Shown one piece after another: positions 44,490 through 55,203 of a DNA stretch of 64,000 bases (the first letter of the stretch is position 1; each line of letters begins with the position of its first letter). The position numbers were made by a program, and so were the translations under genes. Source of the DNA: Arthrinium phaeospermum (taxonomy: Eukaryota; Ascomycota; Sordariomycetes; Amphisphaeriales; Apiosporaceae); NCBI GenBank assembly GCA_006503535.1, contig QYRS01000006.1, positions 806,001-870,000 on the forward strand, in the 5' to 3' direction. The notes beneath the pieces are model-generated. The model was not told the origin of the DNA and searched no databases. It saw only the letters and a program-made list of their open reading frames with translations.

Positions 44490-46222
44490 TGAACTATGTC
44501 TGTGGGAGACTTGGATTTGTCAGGTGGAGATTCGTATTGTGTAAGTCAGGTTGAAAGGGATGAAAAGAAATAAGAGCTGAGGAAACAAGTTAAATGATCC
44601 TCGAATGCGGAGGAAGTAGAAGTGGGCTGCTTCATCTTGTGAGACCTCTGAAGTGAGGAAAGGATGAAAGTGGTGTTGATGTTGATGTTAGTGATCGTGA
44701 TTTACAGACAAGAGAGGGAGCGTGTCTAGCCTTTTTATGCAGGAAGGATTCCAATTATTCAAGTTGTACATAAAGACTACTTGGAAACATATCGTCCCCG
44801 AAACATCGACCCCATCTTCACATGTAAAGGGATTTATCAAGCTAGAGTCTATTCTGATTCCTCGAGCAAATCGGATAAAGAGATGGCAAAGTGAGGGAGA
44901 CGCTACATCCTAACTGACAATGCGCGATTCATGCCCTGTATCCTAGGTCAGGCTTGACGTTCGGGGGAGAAGCTGTTTGTTGTACATGGATGGAATTGCA
45001 TCAACCCTAATTGCATGATAGTGCATACGAGTGCACCTTGCCCGGGTACAGTATACCATGGTTTTTTGATCGTCAGCGCCAAAAGTAATGCATTACATGC
45101 AGCCAATCGGGAAATAGTTCGAGTTAATCAACAAGCCATCCATGGCCAGAACTCTTGGACCATGTACTTTATAGTCAGCTGCAACGACAACGACATGTAA
45201 CAGCGACCGGTCTAGCCCTTGAATTAGACGTCGACGAGCCGCACGTAGCTTGGGAGGGCACCAGCTGCTGAACGTTAAACTTCCAAAATAATTCCGTCAC
45301 CCTCCAACGATGATGTCTATCCGCTGTATCCGAAAGCTTCATTTGATGTTGTGTAACGCGACTAACCTCAAGCTCGTCGTCCAGCCGCGACCAATTGGCT
45401 TGGTCATGTAGACTGCTGGAGGGGACGGCTACGTGACATATAATTGATGAATGGCTGATAGAATGAACGAAAATGGGCATACGTAGATGGCTTGCAGAAG
45501 ATACGTGATCTGTAGACCGAACAACTAATCATACACTCGTATCTTGAACATGGAGCTGACTCTGGTATATCCTCGATGACGCTCCCATTATTCAGATTTA
45601 TTTAATGTCCAATCTAATCTATTTTAGAGTTACTGAGCCTATCGCATCTCCTTTCGGACCAAGGCTCAGCGAGCTATATGGCATCAGAATTACCGCCAAC
45701 TTCGTGGAATACTTGTCATTCAATCTAATGATCCTTTTAACATTAGATGATGTACTTGCCGCTGAAGTCTTCTATGACTCTACCTGAGGGTATTCTCCAT
45801 TACTGGTCACCCAAGCGATAGCGTGTTGAAGCATATGCCCTAAAGCGGTCGAGACCCAGTCCCGGGAAGAGCTCCTGGTCTCCACTGGACCAGTGCGACG
45901 ACGAGTTACGCGACGTTGACGAATAGTTTCATAGTTTCTGCGTACATCGAGCGGTGGGAGCTTGGATAGAGGACGTGTGTTATTCAAGCTCGGTCCGTGT
46001 CATAGCAATCCCGGAAAGGGGGCCTTGAACCCCTGCGCATCCAACCGCCCTCGCTAGTTTGCAGCAGCCTCAACGCTAATCGATTTGACACCCGCTCCTC
46101 ACACGAGAGCTTCCTTCACCTCTGGCTCGCGCGAAGGCATCTCCGAGTGAAGGCAAGCGCGGTTAGTATGTCGCAGCATCCCTCCTGATTACATAAGCGG
46201 GGGACCCCCCATTTTCAGCAGA
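44490..46222. other. 1.7-kb intergenic region upstream of the PKS relic
   Basis: No intact gene. AT-rich around 45540-45790. Several short ORFs (45175-45480 minus, 45605-45787 plus, 45772-45987 minus) show no recognisable domain. It could hold further decayed sequence from the lost synthase, but none is identifiable by eye. Confidence 0.4.
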
Positions 46223-46858
46223 ATGTTAGCATACTGCTGTATACGGCCACATCGGCTCGCAGTCGTCGAGAGCTCCCAGTATCTGGTCGAAGAGCAGCTA
46301 CTGCCCAAGTTCAAGAGCTGTCGCGTAGACTCTCACAGCATCAGCTCTAACCTCTTCGATGACATTGGTGACAAGGCCTTATCGGGCCCCACCCGCGAAC
46401 ATGTGAAGCCGAAGCTGCTTGTCCTTTCGGCAAATGACGAGGAGGCTCTCAGGGGCTCAATCAAGGTCCTCTCATCTCACCTGCTACACCCTGGCGTAGA
46501 CGTTTCTCTTGACGACTTGGCATACACGCTGTCTGAGAGACGCAGCCGGCTACATCACCGGGCTTACAGCTTACAGACCGATACGCACATCCGCAACGAC
46601 TCTCTCACGACCGGGAAGAGCATCGGCCAAGAGGTCAGGGTAGGGTTTGTGTTCACTGGGCAAGGCGCAGAGTGGCCCATGATGGGTAAGGACCTGCTTG
46701 CTGCATTCTATGGAATCGACTCCCTGGCTGCCGTCGAGGTGCGGAACCTTCTCAGGGTGGAGTTGGGCGTGGATTTGACGGCGTTGGAGATTGTGAACAC
46801 GCCGTCCTTGGTCTCTATGTCGGAGCGGGTCATTGAACAGCTGGCAAAAGCGATTTGA
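46223..46858 (+). pseudogene. Polyketide synthase relic: AT start fused in frame to ACP end
   Basis: Open frame of 211 codons. Residues about 60-130 (KPKLLVLSANDEEALRG, LAYTLSERRSRLHHRAYS) are the KS-AT linker of highly reducing fungal PKSs; VGFVFTGQGAEW is the AT start. At about nt 46705-46712 the frame jumps to YGIDSLAAVEVRN, the phosphopantetheine site of an ACP (Ser codon 46721-46723), followed by LGVDLTALEIVNTPSLV and a normal stop. The AT active Ser, any DH, MT, ER and KR, and nearly all the KS are gone, a loss of several kb. The 5' end is unclear; KS-end similarity (VVESSQYL) begins near 46268. A non-functional remnant, although the frame and stop remain intact. Confidence 0.85.
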
Positions 46859-47112
46859 AAGTATGCAGAACAAGGAGTGAAAGAGAGCGTCATGACATCT
46901 TCCAGGAGCTTGAAACCGACGAGTTGGTCACAGCTTAGTTGCGTTGGATTTGCCAAACATTTCCGTTTCGAAATTCTTATTACTGGACTATGTTAGGAAG
47001 TTGGGGTTCGTAGCGGCTCGTTAGCCCAGCTTGAGGGATACATTCCCTCCATGGGAAAACGGATAATATGGATCTGAATAGAGACATAAGCTTCTTTAGC
47101 CTTAGAAATAAT

Positions 47113-48818
47113 CTAGATCCCCTTGATAACATCCGGCAACAGCACATTATTATACTCCCACAACACCGTCGAGAAAGCCGACGTGAACGCCGCGCCCGTG
47201 TACCACGTCGACCGCCTCCCCTGTAACCCAAGCTGCCGCTGGATGAACCCGCCCCGCAGCTCCTCGGCCGAGACGCGCGAGTGCATCATGCCGTGGTCCG
47301 CGAAGGCCGGGAACTCCACCTCGGCCTTGGACTGGGAGGCATCTGCTACGCCCGTCAACACCATGCCCTCGATGGTCTGGCCGATCAGGGCCCGCATGCT
47401 GGCGGGCGTGTCCGTGTCCTTGCCCACGGCGGTGAAGGAGAACATGTCGGACGTCATGTCCAGGTAGTCGAAGCGGCCGACCTGCGCGGGGAGCGGGTAG
47501 ACGGTGTAGTTGGCCGGGGCGGCGGCGGGGACGGTGTTGCCGTACGAGGTGCCCACCTTGAGCGAGGGGTGGCGCACGATGCCGGCGTAGACGGTGGTGT
47601 AGCCCAGCTTGTCGAACACCTCGCGCTCGGCGTCCTCGAGGTCGAAGGGCGCCACGTTGGCGGCGGTGGGCTCGATGGCGATGAGCAGGCGCTTCGCGTT
47701 GATGGTGCAGTTGGTGTTGTCGACGCTGCTCTGGATGGTGACGCTGACGCCGTCGTCTTCGGTGCGGGTCGAGGCCACGGCTTGGCTCGAGTACTGCACG
47801 TCGTCGCCGAGAAACTCCTCGATGCGCTCAAACAGCTCGTGCAGGTTGCCCGAGGGCGGCACGGCGGCGGCGCCCTTGCCGAGCAGGGCCCGGACCATGG
47901 GCGCGGGCGAGGCCTGCATGATGTACATGGTGGGCACGTCCATGAAGTTGCCGACGCCCTGGACGGTGGACTGCCAGAGCTGCGGCACGGCGGCGGCGAT
48001 GCCGTACTTTTCAACAAATTCTCCAAAGGGCATGAGCAGGTCCTCGGGGATCTGGGCCGGGTCCGGGAAGTTGAAGAAGCCGGGCAACAGCATGTCCTCG
48101 TACTTCTCGCAGGCGTCGAGGTAGACCTGCAGCGCGGCGAACTTGGCGTCGTCGGCGGGGGCGGCGTAGCCGTCGACCAGCCGGCCCGTCTGGAAGTCGA
48201 CGAACTTGCTGGTCAGGGAGGCGAAGTGCATCGAGCCGTTGGTCGAGACGCCCATGCGCGTCACGAAGTCGAAGGTGTCCTTGTACTCCATCCACGCCTG
48301 CACGCCCACGTTGATGGGCGTGCCGGTGGCGGGATCATGGTAGACTGAGGTGTGGCCGCCCTGGAGGAAGTCATTGTCAGCGGTGTTCGGGGTAGGGTCG
48401 ATGTCGGCATTCCTGGTACATGTACGGAGTTCCGGGTACAGTACTTCGGAGTTCCTGGTGCGCCACTCGGAGTTGTTGGTACAGCTCACGGAGTTCCTGG
48501 TACAGTACACGGAACTCCGAGCATAGGATCTGGGGCCCCGAATGAAGGTCGTCCAACAAATGATCGGTTTTCTCGTAGAGTGGAGAGGGGAAGAAAGATA
48601 AAAGGGAGCCTTACCAGAGTATCCTCCTTTTCCACCAAGGCGACCGACTTGCCATGGTCACGCAGCCAAACAGCCGCGTGCGCACCGGCGGCACCACCAC
48701 CAATCACAACAACGTCGCGCTCAACATTGTCGCCCTTGGAGCATAACCCGGCTGCAGCCTCTGCGACGAAGGATGTAGCGAGGAGACCGACGATCGATTG
48801 GATCTTGAAGCTCTGCAT
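47113..48818 (-). CDS. Secreted FAD-dependent oxidoreductase (beta-cyclopiazonate dehydrogenase/amine oxidase-like)
   Basis: Two exons, 48818-48615 and 48360-47113, 483 aa. A hydrophobic signal peptide (about residues 1-23, VGLLATSFVAEAAAG) precedes the FAD-binding motif VVVIGGGAAGAHAA and the ADP-binding glutamate in VALVEKE. The junction restores DTL then GGHTSVYHD, a family hallmark. The C-terminus has the second FAD region (WYTGAAFTSAFSTVLWEYNN). The family includes the cyclopiazonic acid enzyme CpaO, which suggests an oxidative ring closure or dehydrogenation of a metabolite; the substrate here is unknown. The 254-nt intron is long for this window and contains a minisatellite. Confidence 0.85.
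48405..48512. repeat. Intronic minisatellite, about 21-bp units
   Basis: Units beginning at about 48405, 48425, 48447, 48468, 48489 and 48510 (steps 20, 22, 21, 21, 21) share CGGAGTTCCTGGTACA with substitutions; the last is truncated. The array lies wholly inside the intron of the flavoprotein gene. Confidence 0.75.
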
Positions 48819-51153
48819 GACGACTGATATGAAAGAGAGACCTGAGACGAAACGAGTGACAATTACACCAAGGCCGTATTGATCTACAGTTGGGAGTTCA
48901 CACGTGATCGACGCAGAATGTGAGCAACCTGCAGCAAGAATTCATGCGGCTGGCGATGAGAGGGGGAGATCGTCGTACAGCCAATGGCGGTTGGGTTTTA
49001 TTTAGCCAAATTTGCATGGAAAGGGGGGAAGGAGAACCCGGGACTGCTGCGTCCCGTCCCTTGGTTTGTTTCCGAGGAATCTTCTACCGAGGCAAACGGA
49101 GGTTCTCTAGTCTCTCAAAACCGAGTGACTGGCGATGCAGACGGAACCCATCGAGAGATCCATGTTTACATGCTTCAGGATTGCAACTCGCCGATCGGAA
49201 ATTTGCATGATGCAGGATTGAGGCAGGGTACGTTGATATGCTGCGGCACAGTCACAATCCCAACACCAATCAGCACTGCCCTGGACGCCCGCCAGGTTCG
49301 AGCTTGCCGACCATCCTCCGGAATTTGTGCGGGCCTGGAACTGTCTGTCTGCACCTGGATGCGGTTTAGGAAGTCGAAGCCGCAAAGAATCAAACAGTTC
49401 GACCTGAACTGCCGGGTAACGGGCAATATCATTCATTGTGTGGAGATTCTCGTTCCACCCTTCTTGTGCACCCGAGTTATTGTTCCGAGCCCCACGGGGG
49501 GCCATGGCCATGGCCAAGGCGCGTAAGGCGCAAGCAACGGCGCGCCCTGTGAGCCAAGCGAAATACCCGTCGTCCCTTGAGCCTTGGGGAGACCCGCTAT
49601 CAAGTCCGCTCCCCGATCGTAACGATCAACGGGCCATTCCCTAGAGGGATAATGTGAAATTGCAAGCAGTGAACGAGCAGACTGCCGTTTGTGGTCATCG
49701 GCCGCCGAGGGGAACGAGTTGGTGTGAGTTGCAATGCCAAGTAGCCAGGGCGCCCGGCACGCCGGAACTGGCCCCTGCTCATGGTCCTGCTTGTGGTCCT
49801 GCCAATCAGCGGCCCGTCTCTTCTGGGGAAATTACCGAGAGGAGGATAGCCTTACGGGGCGGATACGACCTCAAAGGGCCCGATGCAACGCTCCGATCAG
49901 GGCAGAGCCCGAAATCCATTCCTTTTCCAAACTTTGACAGCGACTCTGAGAGAGAGAAGTTCGTTCTGCGGTCCTCGGGCCAAGGTGCTTTTTGTTTTTA
50001 CCCGTGACCGTCCCATCAGATCATGACGGGGAACCGGGCACGACAAGAGGTGGACTTTGCTTTGGTGAGGCGATTGGCAGGTTCTATCTTGATTGTCACA
50101 TTTGCTGAAGGGGAAAATGCATGGATCGATTCACGTGCAGGAGCCGATACAAGCCCCTCTTGACTCTCCAAATTCCTCCATGGAGTCAACTAAAGCAGTT
50201 GCGCCACGCAAGTTATCGAGATAGCCGGGGGTGACCTGCAATCTACTATGGGATCGTTCATGGTACCAGAGATATCTAGATCTTGGCGCGGCACTGGCGG
50301 CAGTATTCGTCCTTGCTACAAGATCAAGAGAGGCCTCAATCATGGATTCTGGAACGTGAACCAGAACCGCAGCTGTTGCAAATTCTTGCAAGTGTTTTCC
50401 CTCCTTCCTCATTCGATCAAGCAAATGTCACCACACCACGCGCCGCGCCGCAAACAGTGTTTCATCCAGCCTGAACCAAGATGCTGGAGCGTAGCACTGC
50501 ATGACCGGATTGCGTGTTTGTTGCGTGAGGTGCAGGCCAGGGTTTGAACGACGGGCCGCCGTCATCATATGGATGCCAGAACACATAATTTGACCCCCTG
50601 GAGCGAACCGGTTCTTGGGAGAACTATGGCAGCTTTTCGGGCAATCGTCGCCGGCAGACTATTGGACTGGCCCAAGGCAGGTGTGTAGTACCACTTGGGG
50701 GGCCATGGCCCTGAGCCTTGGAAGGGATGGGAAAGAGAGACGAAATCATTTCGTTAACGAGCGCGCAGCAACTAAAATGCAACCAGGTACGGATAATTCA
50801 TGCATATTTGTGACCATTATATCTTCGCTTGAATCTTTCCCTGCGTTAGTATGTGATCGGAAATAAGTATATCGAGATTCGGATTAAACATCTCACGTTC
50901 TGTTGGTCGTTGCAGGTTTTCCATTTGGTGACATCTGTTTTAAACACCCCAGTCTTCCCACACCATCGTGGGCTCAGGATTGCCATGTGCGACTTCCCCT
51001 TTTATTCATATAGAAATTCCCACATCGACCTAGTTCATACCCGCAAGCCACGAACGAGGAGGAGCATAACAGGTGACCCAAAAAAGAACATAGTATGTTG
51101 CTTGCCTGAGATCGAACCAAACCCTCCCTTTACCAGTGCACAAACGCGGCCCC
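48819..51153. other. 2.3-kb gene-poor region
   Basis: Longest stretch without a supportable gene. ORFs up to 180 codons (48984-49526 plus) have no recognisable domain or splice structure. A leader with several upstream ATGs precedes the PTH11-like gene. Nothing else is identified. Confidence 0.4.
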
Positions 51154-52802
51154 ATGGACCCCTCTTTGCCCCCTCCTCCACAGATCGATCCCGAGTCCGA
51201 TTACGCCAAGGCCAGCAATGCCGGTCGGATCGTCGGTGTCGTGGCCGTCTTCCACTTCATCGCTTTGACGTTCGTGGCGTTGCGTACCTATGTCCGGGCG
51301 TTCATGGTCAAGTCGTTCGGTCTTGACGACGGCTTCATCATTCTCTCCGTTGTGCGTTCCAAAGTTCCTTCTCCTTGTTAGCCAGCGAACCCGCGCACTA
51401 ACACAACATATGATTAGTTCATCGCTCTAGGCTCATGGATATGTCTATGCCTCCAGGTCCCATACGGTCTCGGGCGCCATGGACTCGTAATACCACCTGA
51501 GAAGCGCGTGCATTTCGAGCATATCAGTTTCTGGAAAACTGTCATGACGGATGGCTTTGCCATGGGCTTCTTGAGGATCTCCATGGCACTCAGTCTGATG
51601 CGACTTAACCGAGAGCTTAAATGGTACAAGTATTCATTATACGCCGTCATCGTGTTTGTCGTGCTCTACACCATACAGGCGACGGTAGTCCTATTTACCT
51701 ACTGCAAGCCGTACTCGGGCTGGTGGGAGTTTCAGTGGATGAACCCGTTTGACCCGAGATGCTTCGACTTCAACCTGTTCCTCAACTTGACATACTGGAA
51801 CATATGTAAGCTTCCAACCACCGTCAACTTGCTAGCCTAATCTTGGTGTTGACTTCATATACTCGATAGCATGTAATATCTTCACCGATATATGCCTGGG
51901 TGTCCTTCCCATCCCCATTGTATGGAACCTCAAGATGAAGCTGCGGTTGCGGCTTTACGTGATAGCTATCTTGAACTTGGGATACTTGTGAGTTCACGAC
52001 ATCCGATATTTGAGTAGGTGCTTTGGCTGACTTCATCCTCCCAAGCTCAATCGCCGCCGGAGTCTGCAAGGCAATATTCATGTTGACCACAGGTGGCAGC
52101 CCGGACAACACGTTGTACGTCTCATCCCTCCCTTCCTTGTTAGGGATTAGATACCCACTAACATTTCGTCACAGTGACTACTGGGTCCACTTCTGGCAAA
52201 AGTAAGCCGTAGCACCTCTACCATCGGTCTGGCCCAGCCCTCACTAACCGATTGATCACAGCCTCCAACTAAACATCGGCATCATCGCCGCCTGCGCCCA
52301 ATTCCTCCGCCCCCTCCTGGGCCGCGTCCTCAAGCTCAACTCGACGGCCGCCCAGTCGTACCCGCATTACAACAACCAAGAAGGCGGGCGCGGCGGCAAG
52401 TACGGTCTCCAGACCATCGGCAGCAGCGCCACGAAGCGGCGGACGCGCCTGGGGAGCCTCAACGTCGACGAGTTCGAGCTGCAGACCAAGAACCTGGAGG
52501 AGGAGGATCGCGACTCCGGGGTCGGCGTCGGAGAGAGCAACAACGGCAGTGCGACGAGCTCGCCCGCCACTCGGGCCCGACGCGACCGTGAGGTAGTACC
52601 TGTACCTGCAACTGCGCGGCGGCAGCAGCATCGAAGGATATCGGGCAACGGCAATACACACTCGGCGGCAGCATTCTACTCCGAGAGCACGAAGTCGACG
52701 CCCGACTCCAACAGCGAAGAGTTCATCCTCCGCAAGTCGGACAAGGAGATGGAGGGCATCGTCTGCAGGAAGGATTACACTGTACAATACAGCGAGAGAT
52801 AG
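51154..52802 (+). CDS. PTH11/SAT4-like seven-helix membrane protein
   Basis: Six exons: 51154-51351, 51418-51805, 51870-51987, 52046-52114, 52175-52201 and 52262-52802, 446 aa. Exon 5 is a 27-nt microexon, needed to join DNTF to DYWVHFWQ. Helices match the fungal rhodopsin-like family: IVGVVAVFHFIALTFVALRT, FGLDDGFIILSV, DGFAMGFLRISMALSLMRL, YSLYAVIVFVVLYTIQATVV, NIFTDICLGVLPIPIVWNL, LYVIAILNLGYLFSIAAGVC and LQLNIGIIAACAQFLRPLL. The conserved PYGLGRHG loop is present. The C-terminal tail is long, Ser/Asn/Arg-rich and cytoplasmic. Candidate surface sensor; the first ATG is at 51154. Confidence 0.87.
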
Positions 52803-52970
52803 ACCGCCTGCCCCGGTAACTTTACTCCAGTGGCATGCAATGCGATAATTACAGTTTTAACTTAAGGCAAAGATGACTGGCGACTTCAGTTCAGTTTACA
52901 TGCCAAGCTGGGCTATAGCATGGACGTAGAGTGAGTGTGTAGCAATGGTAATGTGATTATTAAGGGGTAA

Positions 52971-54272
52971 TTAAATGTAGAATAGAAGTAGTGCGAACAT
53001 CGCATGCGCAAGCGCGAGGTATTGGCTGGATGGACCTGTCAACGATATCCCGAAGCTGACAAATCCCGGAGGTAACATTGCAGGGTCCATCGGTGCCGTA
53101 GGGCCAGGACCTGCGGCAACGTTGCCCGCCACTGGCGGTACTGTTGCAGTGTCTTCCATGTTGGTGCTGTGGTTGTTCATGCCTTTCCTCTCCGGAGCCG
53201 GCGTCGTCATGGATGTCATTGTCGGTGGCAGCGAGGGAGTCATTGTCGGTGTTAACGTAGGTGTCAATGTCGGTGTCGACTTAGGCGTCGACGTGGGCGT
53301 CAGCGTGGGCGTCATCGATGTTTTCATCGCCGGTCTCGACGGTGTCGTCGTAGTCGTCGTGGTAACCGTCGATTGTGTCGGCAGCGGCCAGCCCATAAGG
53401 TTAAACACGCTCGTCTCGAACGTGGGGTCGACGGTGGCGCGGCACGGGCCCGGCGTGAAGGTAGGCTGCGCCGTCACGGCGCAGACGCCCGTCGTGGCCG
53501 CCTCGAGCACCCTGTGCCAGCGAGGGTCGCCGCCGGGGTACTTCTGCGTCGCTGCGGCGGCGCGGCTCCAGGGCGCCGTGGACACGTAGCTTACCACCCC
53601 CATGAGGTTCGGGCAGTTGCCATCGTCGCTGTTGTTGGTGGTCTCGTTCCCCTTTGCCTTTCCTCCTCCTAGTGCAGCGCCTCCTCTGTGACTGCTGACC
53701 TTATTCCCGGATATGAGAGAGCGGGGCGGAGGCATGGCGACCTCGTCATCGTCGACGATGGTGAACGGAAGAGTCCCCCGCCAAGCTGCGTGACCATATT
53801 CGTACGTGGTTTTGTTGCCGCTGAAGTCGCAGTAGGGCACGAGGCCCAAGCCCCACGTGAAGGTGTAGTTTCCCGGCTTCAACGGCCCCGTGGTCTTGGC
53901 GGTAGTGGCCCAGGGGGGAAGAGGCTTCGTCACGTTGACGTCCGTCGCCTGGTCGAAGGGCGACAGCGGCGGGTACGCGCCGCCGCAGACCTGGACCGAC
54001 ACCTCGCCGCGGCGATCCGGCGCCTCCTTCAGCTGCCACCGCAGCTGGAATCCGAAGCGGGCGGCGGCGTCGGCGTTCTGAATCCCGATGACGATCGGGA
54101 CGCCATGCGGCGAGTTGGCATAGCGGCCTCCCGCGTGCGGGAAGATGAGGTCCGCCTCAATCGTGTTTCCGAGCGAAGACGACGGCGGAGGAGCCGCGGT
54201 GGCGCCGACGAGGTGCGAGACCAGCAGCAGATGCGAAAGAACCCAAGCCCAAAGGGCAAAAACCGGCGTCAT
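52971..54272 (-). CDS. GPI-anchored wall/surface protein with DUF7136 domain and Thr-Pro repeats
   Basis: Single exon, 433 aa. The signal peptide (HLLLVSHLVGATA, cleaved near residue 26) precedes a DUF7136-type domain: IEADLIFPHAGGRYA, PIVIGIQNADAAARFGFQLR, several Asn glycosylation sites (NVTKP, NYTFT, NKTTY) and paired Cys. A Ser/Thr/Pro stalk follows, containing TPTLTPTSTPKSTPTLTPTL and similar units. The end (ISLTGPSSQYLALAHAMFAL) is a hydrophobic GPI-attachment tail. Expected at the cell surface or wall; DUF7136 has no assigned activity. The antisense frames are shadows of GC-rich coding. Confidence 0.82.
   Translation of the reverse strand: MTPVFALWAWVLSHLLLVSHLVGATAAPPPSSSLGNTIEADLIFPHAGGRYANSPHGVPIVIGIQNADAAARFGFQLRWQLKEAPDRRGEVSVQVCGGAYPPLSPFDQATDVNVTKPLPPWATTAKTTGPLKPGNYTFTWGLGLVPYCDFSGNKTTYEYGHAAWRGTLPFTIVDDDEVAMPPPRSLISGNKVSSHRGGAALGGGKAKGNETTNNSDDGNCPNLMGVVSYVSTAPWSRAAAATQKYPGGDPRWHRVLEAATTGVCAVTAQPTFTPGPCRATVDPTFETSVFNLMGWPLPTQSTVTTTTTTTPSRPAMKTSMTPTLTPTSTPKSTPTLTPTLTPTMTPSLPPTMTSMTTPAPERKGMNNHSTNMEDTATVPPVAGNVAAGPGPTAPMDPAMLPPGFVSFGISLTGPSSQYLALAHAMFALLLFYI
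53221..53315. repeat. Coding 12-nt tandem repeat (Thr-Pro-Thr-x)
   Basis: Imperfect 12-nt units encode repeated TPTL/TPTS-like tetrapeptides in the stalk of the GPI-anchored protein. Likely length-variable between strains. Confidence 0.6.
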
Positions 54273-55203
54273 GATTGAATACGCGGAGGAGATCTGCGAA
54301 TGGTTACCATGTTGAACAAATCCTGCAGATGTTTTTGTTTGGTCTGGAGTGGGAGCATTGACGGAGGCTCATGACAATCTCAATTGGGGGCGTAGTCGAC
54401 TCGCTTAGATGGCCACAAGGGGCAAGGGTTTCTGGGAGTGATCCGCAATCAGCCGATTTTCACATGGTTGTTTGAAACTTGGCTCCTTGCAAATCTTCTG
54501 CTGGTGGGCGTGGTGGGTAAGGGGAATCCACACCCGTGAGGCAGTCAGCACTTCGATGGGGTTTTAGCGAGGGTTGCTGGACGATGGGCTACAGAGACCT
54601 CGTCAATCGCCAATCCAGACCACCAACGACTGGATTGGTCCCGGAGACACAAGGGCTGGAACGCTACAGGACATCACTCATCAATGCCCGCTCAATCAAC
54701 CGGAAGCTGACCACAGCGGTATTCTACCAGGAGTCCCCGGTGCGGCGAGACAATCACGGTCGTGGGTGGGGCAGGAGGCCGCCATTGCGCAGCGAAATGG
54801 ACGGCTGCGACAAGCACCGACAATTCCATGAAGATGTTGTCTTCAGGCATATGCCAGCATCCACCCATCCACTAGGTCGTCTACCTACATAGATGTTTTT
54901 GGCTGTTGCACTGCAGAGGACGAAGCGGCATCTCGGCCAACCTCGAGTCAGCCCCGGCTCCTCGCGTTCGTCAACCGCCCCTCCAATGAAAATGATTTGC
55001 TGATACCAGGCACCGGGATTTGAAATATGCAAATTCCCCCTCTTGCGCCAATCGTATTGAGATGTGGAATTGGGGCATGGCCCCGGGGGTATCTTCGTAG
55101 CGTAAGCGATGCGCCCAACGGCCGTCTGTATTCAATCTGATCTAATATGGTCACCCCATGTGCCGCTTCATTTGGCTCATCGTAGTTGCGACACCATGCC
55201 GAT
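54273..55203. other. Intergenic region
   Basis: GPI-protein promoter and 3' flank of the aminopeptidase gene. ORF 54536-54892 shows no domain. No element recognised. Confidence 0.4.

Noticed and set aside
45175..45987. Short ORFs upstream of the PKS relic as further PKS or transposon remnants
   Set aside because: None shows a KS, AT or transposase motif that can be recognised by eye.
46005..46085. tRNA-like B box on the minus strand (GGGTTCAAGGCCC)
   Set aside because: The T stem has a mismatch, and no acceptor stem or anticodon arm can be built.
47281..48348. 355-codon plus-strand ORF across the flavoprotein gene
   Set aside because: His/Gly/Val-rich antisense shadow of a GC-rich coding exon with clear FAD motifs on the other strand.
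48984..49526. 180-codon ORF in the large gene-poor region
   Set aside because: No domain, no splice signals, unremarkable composition; length is possible by chance.
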